40,113 bases of DNA from Rhodobiaceae bacterium (lineage in GTDB: Bacteria; Pseudomonadota; Alphaproteobacteria; RS24). Where the stretch lies: NCBI GenBank assembly GCA_024639515.1, contig JAHEIG010000002.1, positions 1 through 40,113 of the forward strand, read 5' to 3'. Below are positions 17,887 to 25,374 of the stretch, piece after piece; position 1 is the stretch's first letter; each line of letters begins with the position of its first letter. The translations under genes were made by a program, and so were the position numbers. Under the pieces are notes generated by a model. That model was given only the letters and a program-made list of their open reading frames with translations. It searched no databases and was not told the origin of the DNA.

Positions 17887-19317
17887 ATGAGCCAACACAT
17901 CATCACAGATATTTGTGTCATCGGCGCCGGTTCCGGTGGACTTTCGGTCGCCGCAGGGGCGGTGCAAATGGGCGCCAGCGTGGTGCTCGTCGAGGGCGGC
18001 AAAATGGGCGGCGATTGCCTGAATTATGGCTGCGTGCCGTCGAAAGCCTTGCTGGCTGCCGCGCATCGCGCCCGCGCACCGCAAAAAAATGCCCCTTTCG
18101 GCCTTTCCGCGCCGACGCCGGAGGTTGACTTTCCCGCCGTCATGCAGCATGTCCGCCGGACCATTGAAGCGATTGAGCCAATGGATAGCGTCGAGCGGTT
18201 TTCGCATCTTGGTGTGGATGTCATTGAAGCGCATGGTCGCTTTACTGGCCGCCAAACCCTGCAGGCTGGCGACACGGAAATCCGCGCTAAGCGGTTTGTC
18301 ATCGCCACCGGCTCGCACGCCTATATTCCCGATATTGAGGGACTCAGCGACACCGCCTATCTGACCAATGAAACCCTGTTTGATTTGCGCCAACAGCCGC
18401 GTCATCTGATGATTTTGGGCGGCGGGCCAATCGGCGTTGAAATGGCGCAAGCCTTTGCCCGCCTCGGCTCTCAAGTGACCTTGATTGAAGCGGCGCCGCG
18501 TATTCTGGGCCGTGATGATGACGAACTAACGCCGTTTGTGGAAGCGGCTTTACTGGATGATGGCGTCGAGATCAAAACCGGCGTGAGCGTGGCGAAAGTC
18601 TCGACCGTTGGCGACAACACCATCACCGTGCACACAAATGCTGGCGACATTTCCGGCGATCAATTATTGGTCGCCACGGGACGCGCCGCCAATTTGCACG
18701 ATTTGGGGCTTGAAGCCGCCGGCGTCGAGACGTCTGCAAGCACACCGGCCTCAATCAGCGTCGATGCACGTTTGCGTACAAGCAACCGCAAGATTTTTGC
18801 CATTGGCGATGTCTCGGGCGGGCCGCAATTCACCCATGCGGCGGGCTATCATGCGGGCATTGTTATTCGCAATATCTTGTTCCATCTGCCAGCCAAGGTA
18901 GACTACAAAGCCTTGCCGCGTGTCACCTACTCAATCCCTGAACTGGCCCATGTCGGCGTCAGCGAAGCCGACGCGCGGGCTGCCCACAAGACGATTAAAG
19001 TATTGCGCTGGCCGTTTGAAGAAAACGACCGCGCCCGAGCCGAACGCGATATGGCCGGCATGGTGAAAGTGGTTGTCGCCCAAAATGGCACCATTCTGGG
19101 TGCTTCGATCGTCGGCACGCAAGCTGGTGATCTGCTGTCGACATGGACGTTGGCGATTTCGCACGGGCTGAAAATTTCTGCTATGGCCGGTGTTATTGCG
19201 CCGTATCCGACACGCGGCGAAGCCAGCAAGCGAGCGGCGGGCGATTATTACACGCCGACCCTTTTTAGTGCGCGCACCCGGAAAATCGTCAAATTCTTGT
19301 CGCTGTTTCGCCGTTAA
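17887..19317 (+). CDS. MerA-like pyridine nucleotide-disulfide oxidoreductase
   Basis: FAD/NAD(P)H flavoprotein of the class I disulfide reductase family. FAD-binding 'GAGSGGLSVAAGA', redox-active disulfide 'CLNYGCVPSKALL', NAD(P)-binding 'GGGPIGVEMAQAF' and 'FAIGDVSGGPQFTHAAGYH' are present. The C-terminal active-site region reads 'IAPYPTRGEA': Tyr replaces the His of lipoamide dehydrogenase, as in mercuric reductase. But the C-terminal Cys pair needed for Hg(II) delivery and the N-terminal heavy-metal domain are absent, so it is not a true MerA. The physiological substrate is unknown. Likely co-transcribed with the TVP38 gene. Confidence 0.83.
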   Translation: MSQHIITDICVIGAGSGGLSVAAGAVQMGASVVLVEGGKMGGDCLNYGCVPSKALLAAAHRARAPQKNAPFGLSAPTPEVDFPAVMQHVRRTIEAIEPMDSVERFSHLGVDVIEAHGRFTGRQTLQAGDTEIRAKRFVIATGSHAYIPDIEGLSDTAYLTNETLFDLRQQPRHLMILGGGPIGVEMAQAFARLGSQVTLIEAAPRILGRDDDELTPFVEAALLDDGVEIKTGVSVAKVSTVGDNTITVHTNAGDISGDQLLVATGRAANLHDLGLEAAGVETSASTPASISVDARLRTSNRKIFAIGDVSGGPQFTHAAGYHAGIVIRNILFHLPAKVDYKALPRVTYSIPELAHVGVSEADARAAHKTIKVLRWPFEENDRARAERDMAGMVKVVVAQNGTILGASIVGTQAGDLLSTWTLAISHGLKISAMAGVIAPYPTRGEASKRAAGDYYTPTLFSARTRKIVKFLSLFRR

Positions 19318-19421
19318 AACCGCGTTAACCTCTCCTAAACTTTTATCCGTCCAGTCTAGGCCCGGTGTGCCTTTGGTTAACATTTGTGCCTTTGGGCAGG
19401 TGCGTTTCGTGTGAGGGTAGG

Positions 19422-19613
19422 ATGCGTTATGAATGGCTAAATCTGCAACTTTTGGCGATACTCTTCGGCCTTTTCACGCTGCTTTTCTGGGTCGGCCTTT
19501 TGTCGCTTTTATACCCACTGGTAATAAAAACGTGGTTTGAAACCAACCTAAATGCCGAAGCAAACAGCCTCATGCCGCGCCCGACATCATCCAATCATCA
19601 GGCGCCTCATTAA
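19422..19613 (+). CDS. Small single-span membrane ORF (possible N-terminal stump of a lost gene)
   Basis: 63 residues with one strong hydrophobic segment ('LLAILFGLFTLLFWVGLLSLL'), then a polar tail. ATG 19422 has a purine-rich gagggtagg in front. No family recognised. Its TAA is directly followed, in the same frame, by a histidine-kinase-like tail (next entry). So it may be the membrane-anchor stump of a sensor kinase that lost its middle, rather than an independent gene. It could also simply be spurious. Confidence 0.35.
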   Translation: MRYEWLNLQLLAILFGLFTLLFWVGLLSLLYPLVIKTWFETNLNAEANSLMPRPTSSNHQAPH

Positions 19614-19823
19614 TCGGGCAAAAGTATAGGGCTGGGGTTGCGCATAGCGCATGATATTCTGGAATGGATGGGCGGCTCGCTGTATGTGCTCAGTCTTAAA
19701 GCGGGAGGGGCTTGCTGTCATGTCAGCTTCCCATTTGGCATGGCTTATAAGCCCGAGGTTATAAATAGCTTAGCGGGTAATAAAAGAATGTGGGATTCTG
19801 ACGAATGGATAGAGATGTTTTGA
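19614..19823 (+). pseudogene. Relic of a sensor histidine kinase C-terminus (HATPase G2 box)
   Basis: Reading on after the TAA at 19611: SGKS-'IGLGLRIAHDILEWMGG'-SLYV...'KAGGACCHVSFP'. This matches the end of the HATPase_c domain (GLGLxIxxxIxxxMGGxL...GGAxFxxxFP), including the G2 ATP-lid motif. There is no start codon with an RBS, no H-box, no N-box and no G1 box. The remaining piece is about 70 codons ending at TGA 19821-19823, after a short tail 'WDSDEWIEMF'. I read it as a decayed kinase. Confidence 0.5.
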
Positions 19824-19918
19824 ACCGACGTCCTATCCGCGCTTAGCAGCGAGTTTGGTTTCAAGATGTCAGCCAACAAATAATTGACGCTTGTCGGACA
19901 ACTGGCTAGCTTTTGCCA

Positions 19919-20992
19919 ATGCAGAAACAACCACAAAACAGTCCTCAATCGCTAGCCCGTGTACGCCCGGGCCGGCGCAATCTGATTACCGATATTGACG
20001 GTTTGACGGTCGGCCATGCTGTCGATGAAAAAGCTCGCACGGGAGTCAGCGTGATTGTGCCCGCGCAACCGGCAACCGCTGCCTGTAGCGTACCGGGCGG
20101 TGGCCCGGGCACGCGCGAAACCGACGCCCTGCAGCCGGCCAATTTGGTTGAGGCGGTGGATGCAGTGACGCTGGCTGGCGGCTCGGTTTTTGGGCTTGAT
20201 GCCGCCTCCGGCGTGACGGCGGCATTGGCAGCGGAAGGGCGCGGGTTTCAAACCGGTGCGCCCATGCCCTCGCCGATTATACCCGCGGCGATTCTATTCG
20301 ATGTGACCAATGGCGGCGACAAGCAATGGGGCATGACCCCGCCTTATCGCCAGCTCGGCATCGACGCTTATGGCGCCGCTGATACCGACTTTGCCATGGG
20401 CAATGCTGGTGCCGGCTATGGCGCCATGGCCGGCGCGATGAAGGGCGGGCTGGGCAGTGCCTCGGCGCATTTGCCAGATGGATGCATGGTTGGGGCGCTG
20501 ATCGCTGCCAATCCGGTCGGCTCAGTGGTCGATGGGTCAGGGCGGTTTTGGGCGCAACCGTTGGCGGCTCAAAGCGCAGATGGGCTGGAGTTCGGTCACC
20601 CGCATCTGGCGACGCAATCGGCGGAGGCCAGCGGCCAGCATCCGCTATCCGGCACCAAGCTGGGTGGCTTGGCGGCGGCGGCCAATACCAGTATTGGCGT
20701 GGTCGCCACCGATGCCGATTTGACCAAAGCCGAAGCCCAGCGCGTGGCGATTATGGCGCAAGACGGGCTGGCCCGTGCGGTGCGGCCTATTCATACGCCA
20801 TTTGATGGCGACGCGATATTCGTGCTGGCGACGGGGGCACGCGCCTTGAGCGAGACACCGGCGCAACGGCCAATTGATTTGGCGATATTAGGCGCGATGG
20901 CGGCAGATTGTGTGGCTCGCAGCGTCGCCCGCGCCGTCTGGCTGGCCGAAGATCTGCAGTCGGCAAAAGCCTATCGCAGTATTTTCGGGTGA
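19919..20992 (+). CDS. P1 family (S58, DmpA-like) peptidase
   Basis: Self-processing N-terminal-nucleophile fold aminopeptidase/amidase family. Visible: 'ITDIDGLTVGHA' at the N-terminus, 'PGGGPGTRETDAL', 'LAGGSVFGLDAASGV', and 'AAANTSIGVVATDADL', the conserved region where autocleavage generates the nucleophile (DmpA cleaves Gly-Ser; here the candidate is the Asn-Thr or Thr-Ser site). Family members cleave D- or L-amino-acid amides, beta-peptides or cyclic-amide side products. ATG 19919 is chosen over the TTG at 19913; no clear RBS. About 357 residues. Stands alone. Confidence 0.85.
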   Translation: MQKQPQNSPQSLARVRPGRRNLITDIDGLTVGHAVDEKARTGVSVIVPAQPATAACSVPGGGPGTRETDALQPANLVEAVDAVTLAGGSVFGLDAASGVTAALAAEGRGFQTGAPMPSPIIPAAILFDVTNGGDKQWGMTPPYRQLGIDAYGAADTDFAMGNAGAGYGAMAGAMKGGLGSASAHLPDGCMVGALIAANPVGSVVDGSGRFWAQPLAAQSADGLEFGHPHLATQSAEASGQHPLSGTKLGGLAAAANTSIGVVATDADLTKAEAQRVAIMAQDGLARAVRPIHTPFDGDAIFVLATGARALSETPAQRPIDLAILGAMAADCVARSVARAVWLAEDLQSAKAYRSIFG

Positions 20993-21057
20993 TTTTACCT
21001 GAGCCGCGCCTTAGTTCTTGCCGATTGCAGCGATTTATCTTTGTGCGCGAACAAGGC

Positions 21058-21086
21058 TTGCAATCCGACTGGCAAAACAGTATGAA
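21058..21086 (+). promoter_or_regulatory. Sigma-70-type promoter for tRNA-Arg
   Basis: TTGCAA, 17-nt spacer, TATGAA, ending 23 nt before the tRNA 5' end. Confidence 0.5.
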
Positions 21087-21109
21087 CTAGCTCTGCTTAG
21101 GCAGACATA

Positions 21110-21186
21110 GCACCGGTAGCTCAGCTGGATAGAGCACTAGACTACGAATCTAGGGGTCGGGAGTTCGAATCTTCCCCGGTGCGCCA
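21110..21186 (+). tRNA. tRNA-Arg (anticodon ACG)
   Basis: Complete cloverleaf: acceptor gcaccgg/ccggtgc, D arm gctc...gagc, anticodon stem ctaga/tctag with loop CTACGAA (anticodon ACG), T arm gggag-TTCGAAT-cttcc, discriminator G and encoded CCA. ACG is expected to be deaminated to ICG, reading CGU/CGC/CGA. It marks the left edge of the accessory region. Confidence 0.97.
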
Positions 21187-21337
21187 CTTCTCTCTCTGCT
21201 TATCTCTATCTATTACGTCTTCCGCCTCGGTGCGCGTTGATGCGAATCCGCTTGCCACGGAAAAATTTCTGTTTCATTATTAATTATTGGCCTCGTTGGG
21301 AGTGAATGCGGCCATGCGTAAATAGGGAGTGGGGTGT

Positions 21338-22240
21338 ATGGAGACCAAGCAGCAAAGAGAAATTATCAAACAAGTTCGCACATCGCCGTCATTGGCCGAT
21401 GCCTTTGGGGCACCGCTCATCGCTTGGCCAACCGTTGGCGTGATGCTGTTTTCTTTTATTGGTTTCGCGCTGACCGCCTATGCTTTTCTCAGCGGGTTGC
21501 TACCGGCGTGGATCACCATTCCAGTCAGTGGCTTTTTCGTGTTTTGGAGTTTCACGCCGCTACACGAGGCGGTTCACCGCAATGTCTCTTATATCGGCTG
21601 GCTCAATGATTTGATTGGCAGCCTCTGCGCGCAACTGATGTTGCCGGGCTTTAGTTCGGCGCTTTACCGCTATTTGCACGTTACTCATCACGCTCGCACC
21701 GGCCAGGTCGATGACCCGGATTATAAATTCAACGGCACCGGGCTGCCACAACGGCTGTTAAATTCAGCCTTTCTCGATGTTTTATGGACGCGGTTTTATT
21801 TCGCCAATTGGAACACGCGGCCACGCGGCGAGCGGGCCCGCTTTGCGCTTGGCCTGACACTCTATATTGCGCTGTTTGTCGTCGGCTTTTCGTCGCCTTA
21901 TGCGCTGGAGTTCACCCTTGCCTTTGTCCTGCCCATGTTGCTCGGACGGATTATCACGGTGCATTTATTCGCCACCATTCAGCACAAACAAGGTGTCGAA
22001 CAACGCCACGACCCGCTCAGCGCAACGCTGATGCAAGATGTTTTCTCATCACCTTGGCAGCGTTATTTTATGTTCGGGCAGGCGCAACATCTTATTCACC
22101 ATCTCTATCCAAATTTGCCTTGGTACCAGTACGACCGCGTGTGGCGCCATGCGATGACTCAGTTTCCGGCTGAAAAGATTGGCCATGGTGGCTATGTGAG
22201 CAATGCCGCGCGGCCGTTTGAGCCAAAATCTCAAGCCTGA
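21338..22240 (+). CDS. Membrane fatty-acid desaturase/hydroxylase family protein
   Basis: Integral-membrane di-iron oxygenase. Three histidine boxes are visible: HEAVH (His76, 80), HVTHH (His114, 117, 118) and HLIHH (His251, 254, 255), spaced as in the acyl-desaturase/carotene-hydroxylase superfamily, with hydrophobic segments between them. Start at ATG 21338, with AGGGAG 8 nt upstream, gives 300 residues; the track start at 21329 is a GTG. The substrate (fatty acyl, carotenoid or an alicyclic compound) cannot be told. It lies between tRNA-Arg and the AT-rich catabolic region. Confidence 0.8.
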   Translation: METKQQREIIKQVRTSPSLADAFGAPLIAWPTVGVMLFSFIGFALTAYAFLSGLLPAWITIPVSGFFVFWSFTPLHEAVHRNVSYIGWLNDLIGSLCAQLMLPGFSSALYRYLHVTHHARTGQVDDPDYKFNGTGLPQRLLNSAFLDVLWTRFYFANWNTRPRGERARFALGLTLYIALFVVGFSSPYALEFTLAFVLPMLLGRIITVHLFATIQHKQGVEQRHDPLSATLMQDVFSSPWQRYFMFGQAQHLIHHLYPNLPWYQYDRVWRHAMTQFPAEKIGHGGYVSNAARPFEPKSQA

Positions 22241-22350
22241 TAAAGCCACCTAAAAAACCGCTCTTGTCTTTATATATAGGCTGACCTGCCCCCCCCCAAC
22301 CGAACTGACAAAATCCCTCTGCGTGCCGCCGAAAGGTGCATGTTATTAAT

Positions 22351-22383
22351 TATGTCAAAATAACACAATTATGTTTTGACATA
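22351..22383. promoter_or_regulatory. Perfect 10-bp inverted repeat, operator candidate
   Basis: TATGTCAAAA (22351-22360) and TTTTGACATA (22374-22383) are exact reverse complements around a 13-nt spacer. The right arm contains a -35-like TTGACA (22376-22381), with TATTCC 17 nt further on, so a bound protein could block transcription toward 22427. The half-site TGTCAAAA recurs in the palindrome at 30348. Confidence 0.5.
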
Positions 22384-22426
22384 ATGTTAAAGGTAGATTA
22401 TTCCATTAAGACGTAACAAATGTTGA

Positions 22427-23053
22427 GTGTTGCATTCGGAGGGAAGTGATATTTCTGGGTTAAGGTATAAGGCTGCCGCACCAAAAATTCGGCATTGTGT
22501 TTTGTCGCTTGTCATGCTGTCAGCAATCACGCCGGTTTTTGGTTGGGGAATGAAGGACGTTGAGTTACGGACAATTTTCTCTTACCCACTGACAAATAAT
22601 CATCCTTTTGTGAAAACCTACAAAGACCAACCAAATTTTGGAGGCCTGCTGACGGTGATCATTATTGAGGAAAACAAAAACGGCGATGTGTTCGACGCTG
22701 AGACGCTGCAAAAAGTCGGGGACCGGACCCATGGCATTGATTTGGTAACCGGCGTCGACTACGATCAGATTCTTTCTATTGCGGCTGAGAAAGCTCACTA
22801 TTCTGAAGCCTCACCATTTGGCGTCTATAGCCAACCCTTGATTGGCGATCGCCCGCCGGTTACTCAGTCTGAAATTGATGAGCTCCGCCTGCTTATTAAC
22901 AAGGCTCCCAATGCGCGAGCCTTCTTGCTCTCCCAAGACGGCAGTGCGGGGCTCATCAAAACCACCTTTATTGAAAGCCTGGCTGATTATGGCGCTGTGT
23001 TCGATTACGGGCAGCCAATTGTCGAAGCGGCCCATGCGTTGGAAACGACATGA
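22427..23053 (+). pseudogene. Truncated RND/MMPL-family transporter (first helix and first periplasmic segment only)
   Basis: 208 residues. A single hydrophobic helix ('CVLSLVMLSAITPVFGWGM') is followed by features of the first periplasmic domain of RND exporters: 'NNHPFVKTYKDQPNFGG' (compare PxDHPFVKTYxEY...FGG), 'NGDVFDAETLQKV' and 'GVDYDQILS', then 'QPLIGDRPPVTQSEIDELR' and 'AFLLSQDGSAGLI'. A full transporter has 750 or more residues and 12 helices; here the frame ends before helix 2. The GTG start at 22427 is uncertain. RND exporters of this type often accompany hydrocarbon or steroid catabolic clusters, so it may be a leftover of one. Confidence 0.55.
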
Positions 23054-23139
23054 GACGACCAAGTGAAAGATAGCCAACAACTTCAGGTCAATATTTGATA
23101 TTTTGTGGGTAAACCATGTTATTTCAACACTATTTTTTA

Positions 23140-23168
23140 TTGACACTAAAATAAGCCATTCATATTCT
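23140..23168 (+). promoter_or_regulatory. Sigma-70-type promoter of the SDR-P450-BVMO operon
   Basis: TTGACA, 17-nt spacer, TATTCT, ending 47 nt before the SDR ATG at 23216. It has an AT-rich upstream stretch (attttttat) like an UP element. Confidence 0.6.
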
Positions 23169-23215
23169 AGACGAGCAAATCTGCGGAAGATTACCTCTAG
23201 GAGGGGAAAATTAAG

Positions 23216-24037
23216 ATGAGTTATGATTACAAAAATGCCCATTCGTTGGCCGATAAAAAAGTTATTGTTACAGGCGCTGGCGGCAATCTGGGCGCCGAAA
23301 TTTGTCGCGGTTTGACGGCTATGGGCGCCTCTGTGCTGGCGACCGACATCTCAGCCGATAAAGGCATGGCGCTGGTTGAAGAACTGACTGCAGCCGGTGC
23401 CAACGCCAGTTTCCTGCGACATGATGTGACCAATGAAGAGCAGTGGGAGGCCGTTGTCGCGACCGCCATTGACAAAATGGGTGGCCTCAATGGTGTGGTC
23501 AATAATGCCGCCATCGTGCCGATGCAATATCTCGCTGATCTCGACGTTGAAGAGTTCAAGCAGGTGCAAAATGTCAATGTGGCTGGCTCCATGCTGGGCT
23601 GCAAACACGGTTTCCGCGCTATGCGCCCTGAAGGTAGCGCTGGCGGCGGCGGTTCGATCATCAATATGTCATCGGTGATGGGTCTCGCAGGCACCATTGC
23701 GTTGGCCTCTTACAACTCTTCAAAAGGTGCTGTGCGCTTGCTAACTAAATCGGTGGCGGCAGAGTGTGCCATGCTGAAAACTGGCATCCGCTGCAATTCG
23801 ATCCATCCAGGTATTGTCGAGAGTGAAATGGGTTCATTATTTCATGAGCAACTCGTCGACCTCGGCGTTGCGCCAGACATGGCTGCATCAGAAGCTGGCT
23901 TCTTGGCCGGCGTGCCGATGGGTGAGGCGGCCAATGTGACAGACATCGCCAATGGCGCCATTTATCTGATTTCAGACGCAAGTCGCTACGTGACTGGTAC
24001 CGAACTCGTCATCGATGGCGGCTTCTATGCAACTTAA
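23216..24037 (+). CDS. Short-chain dehydrogenase/reductase (SDR family)
   Basis: Classical SDR. Nucleotide-binding 'TGAGGNLG' (residues 19-26), 'NNAA', catalytic Ser152/153 in 'NMSSVMG' and Tyr166/Lys170 in 'YNSSKGA'; C-terminal 'VTGTELVIDGG'. 273 residues, with a strong RBS (aggagggg). As first gene of the operon with P450 and BVMO it most plausibly oxidises the alcohol made by the P450 to the ketone used by the BVMO (compare the exo-hydroxycamphor dehydrogenase in camphor pathways); this role is inferred. Cofactor preference is probably NAD(H), from the Asp in 'VLATDIS'. Confidence 0.85.
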   Translation: MSYDYKNAHSLADKKVIVTGAGGNLGAEICRGLTAMGASVLATDISADKGMALVEELTAAGANASFLRHDVTNEEQWEAVVATAIDKMGGLNGVVNNAAIVPMQYLADLDVEEFKQVQNVNVAGSMLGCKHGFRAMRPEGSAGGGGSIINMSSVMGLAGTIALASYNSSKGAVRLLTKSVAAECAMLKTGIRCNSIHPGIVESEMGSLFHEQLVDLGVAPDMAASEAGFLAGVPMGEAANVTDIANGAIYLISDASRYVTGTELVIDGGFYAT

Positions 24038-24064
24038 GATCGACCGATCAAAAGGAGGAAGTAA

Positions 24065-25342
24065 ATGTTAGAGATTAATGGTAAAGAATTCATTCCAGAT
24101 GATGATTTAATCATTCAGGGGGACGAGTTTTCGGCATGTGATATTGAGCAGCCGGCAGTAATTCGCAATCCCTTTCCGTATTACGATTTGATGCGTGAAA
24201 AACCAATACAGTATGGTGTGCGGGGCTATCCGCCCGGAACAGTGCAGGGCGTCGATGAACCTATCCCTGCGTGGGGCATTTTTCGCTATGATGATGTCAA
24301 ACAAGTATATGCCGACCATAAGACTTTCTCCTCCCAAGACCGCATGCAAGAGGCCTCAGAAGCGCCTTCCATGATGCTTGTGAACCACGATCAACCTGAG
24401 CACACTTTTTTACGCACAGTGGCGCGTCAAGCATTCTCACCGAAACGCGTCGAGCAGGATGTGGCTCCATGGCTAGCTGAAATTTGCCACCATATGTTGG
24501 AAGCGGAAGGGTCTGGAAACGTCGATTTCATGACTAATCTCGCCGCAGACTTGCCGGCACGTTTTATTGCTAAGTTGCTTGGTACGCCGGCAGATGAGTA
24601 CCGAAAAATTCGTCAGTTTGCTGATGCCTACATGGGAACATCCACTCAGACGACAGAAGAAAAGTTGGCAACGAGTATCGAATTTAATGATTACTTCACC
24701 TATCACGTTGAAGAGCGCTACAAACAAATCGAAGCCGGAACAGCTGAGGATAACCTAATGACAGGGTTTATTGTCGCTGAGGGTGACGACGGTAAAAAAC
24801 TGACGCCTGAAGAGGTGAAAAAGTTTTGCATCACGATGGTTGCTGGTGGGGCTGAGTCCAGTGTTTTTCTGCTCGGCAACCAAGTCGTATCGTTTTTAGA
24901 GATGCCTGAGCTTTATCAAAAAATGCGTGAAAACCGATCTTTGATTCGCCCCTTTCTTGAAGAAAATATTCGCCGCACTGGGCCCATTCAACGCTTGTTC
25001 CGTGAATGTTTGGAAGACACGATGATCGGGGGCCAAGAAATTAAACAGGGTGAGTGGGTTTGTGTGTTTAATGGCTCGGGAAATCACGATCCTAGAATGT
25101 TTAAAAACCCATCAGAGTTTATTATGGACCGTCCAAACGTGGGCAAGAACCTGACCTTTGGTCATGGCATACACCATTGCATTGCAGCCCTGGTTGCTCG
25201 CAATGAAGCAGCAGCCATGATGAATGGTATTTTGGATCGATATAAAGCTGTTGAACCCGGTGACGGAGATGTCATTTTCCAAGACCGCAATTTCATTAAT
25301 TATGGACCCTCGACAGTTCCGGTAAATTTCGTACCGGCATAA
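24065..25342 (+). CDS. Cytochrome P450 (bacterial class I type)
   Basis: Soluble heme monooxygenase of 425 residues without a membrane anchor. I-helix 'VAGGAESS' (260-266; (A/G)Gx(D/E)S, with Ser in place of the usual Thr), ExxR 'ENIR' (300-303) and heme-binding 'FGHGIHHCIA' with ligand Cys372. It probably hydroxylates an unactivated C-H with electrons from the ferredoxin encoded at 27551. Near-ideal RBS (aaaggagg), 27 nt after the SDR. CYP family not assigned; 'HDQPEHTFLRTVARQAFSP' is the usual helix C region. Codon use is more AT-rich than in the flanking core genes. Confidence 0.92.
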   Translation: MLEINGKEFIPDDDLIIQGDEFSACDIEQPAVIRNPFPYYDLMREKPIQYGVRGYPPGTVQGVDEPIPAWGIFRYDDVKQVYADHKTFSSQDRMQEASEAPSMMLVNHDQPEHTFLRTVARQAFSPKRVEQDVAPWLAEICHHMLEAEGSGNVDFMTNLAADLPARFIAKLLGTPADEYRKIRQFADAYMGTSTQTTEEKLATSIEFNDYFTYHVEERYKQIEAGTAEDNLMTGFIVAEGDDGKKLTPEEVKKFCITMVAGGAESSVFLLGNQVVSFLEMPELYQKMRENRSLIRPFLEENIRRTGPIQRLFRECLEDTMIGGQEIKQGEWVCVFNGSGNHDPRMFKNPSEFIMDRPNVGKNLTFGHGIHHCIAALVARNEAAAMMNGILDRYKAVEPGDGDVIFQDRNFINYGPSTVPVNFVPA

Positions 25343-25374
25343 TTGTGGGCCACCCTTAAAGAAGGTAAAAGTAT

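Larger units (their letters stand above)
19318..19918. other. 600-nt interval without an intact recognised gene
   Basis: Between the MerA-like gene and the P1 peptidase. It contains the small membrane ORF and the kinase-tail relic described separately. The rest shows no hairpin terminator, RNA gene or repeat that I can see. Confidence 0.6.

Noticed and set aside
17887-19317. Assignment as mercuric reductase or lipoamide dehydrogenase
   Set aside because: It lacks the C-terminal Cys pair of MerA and the His-Pro active-site pair of lipoamide dehydrogenase; only the family level is supported.
21110-21186. tRNA-Arg as an att site with a distal repeat
   Set aside because: I saw no second copy of the tRNA 3' end and no integrase in the window.
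22289-22297. Run of nine C residues after the desaturase gene
   Set aside because: It could be a phase-variation tract, but it lies in no reading frame and at no clear promoter spacing; probably a simple homopolymer.
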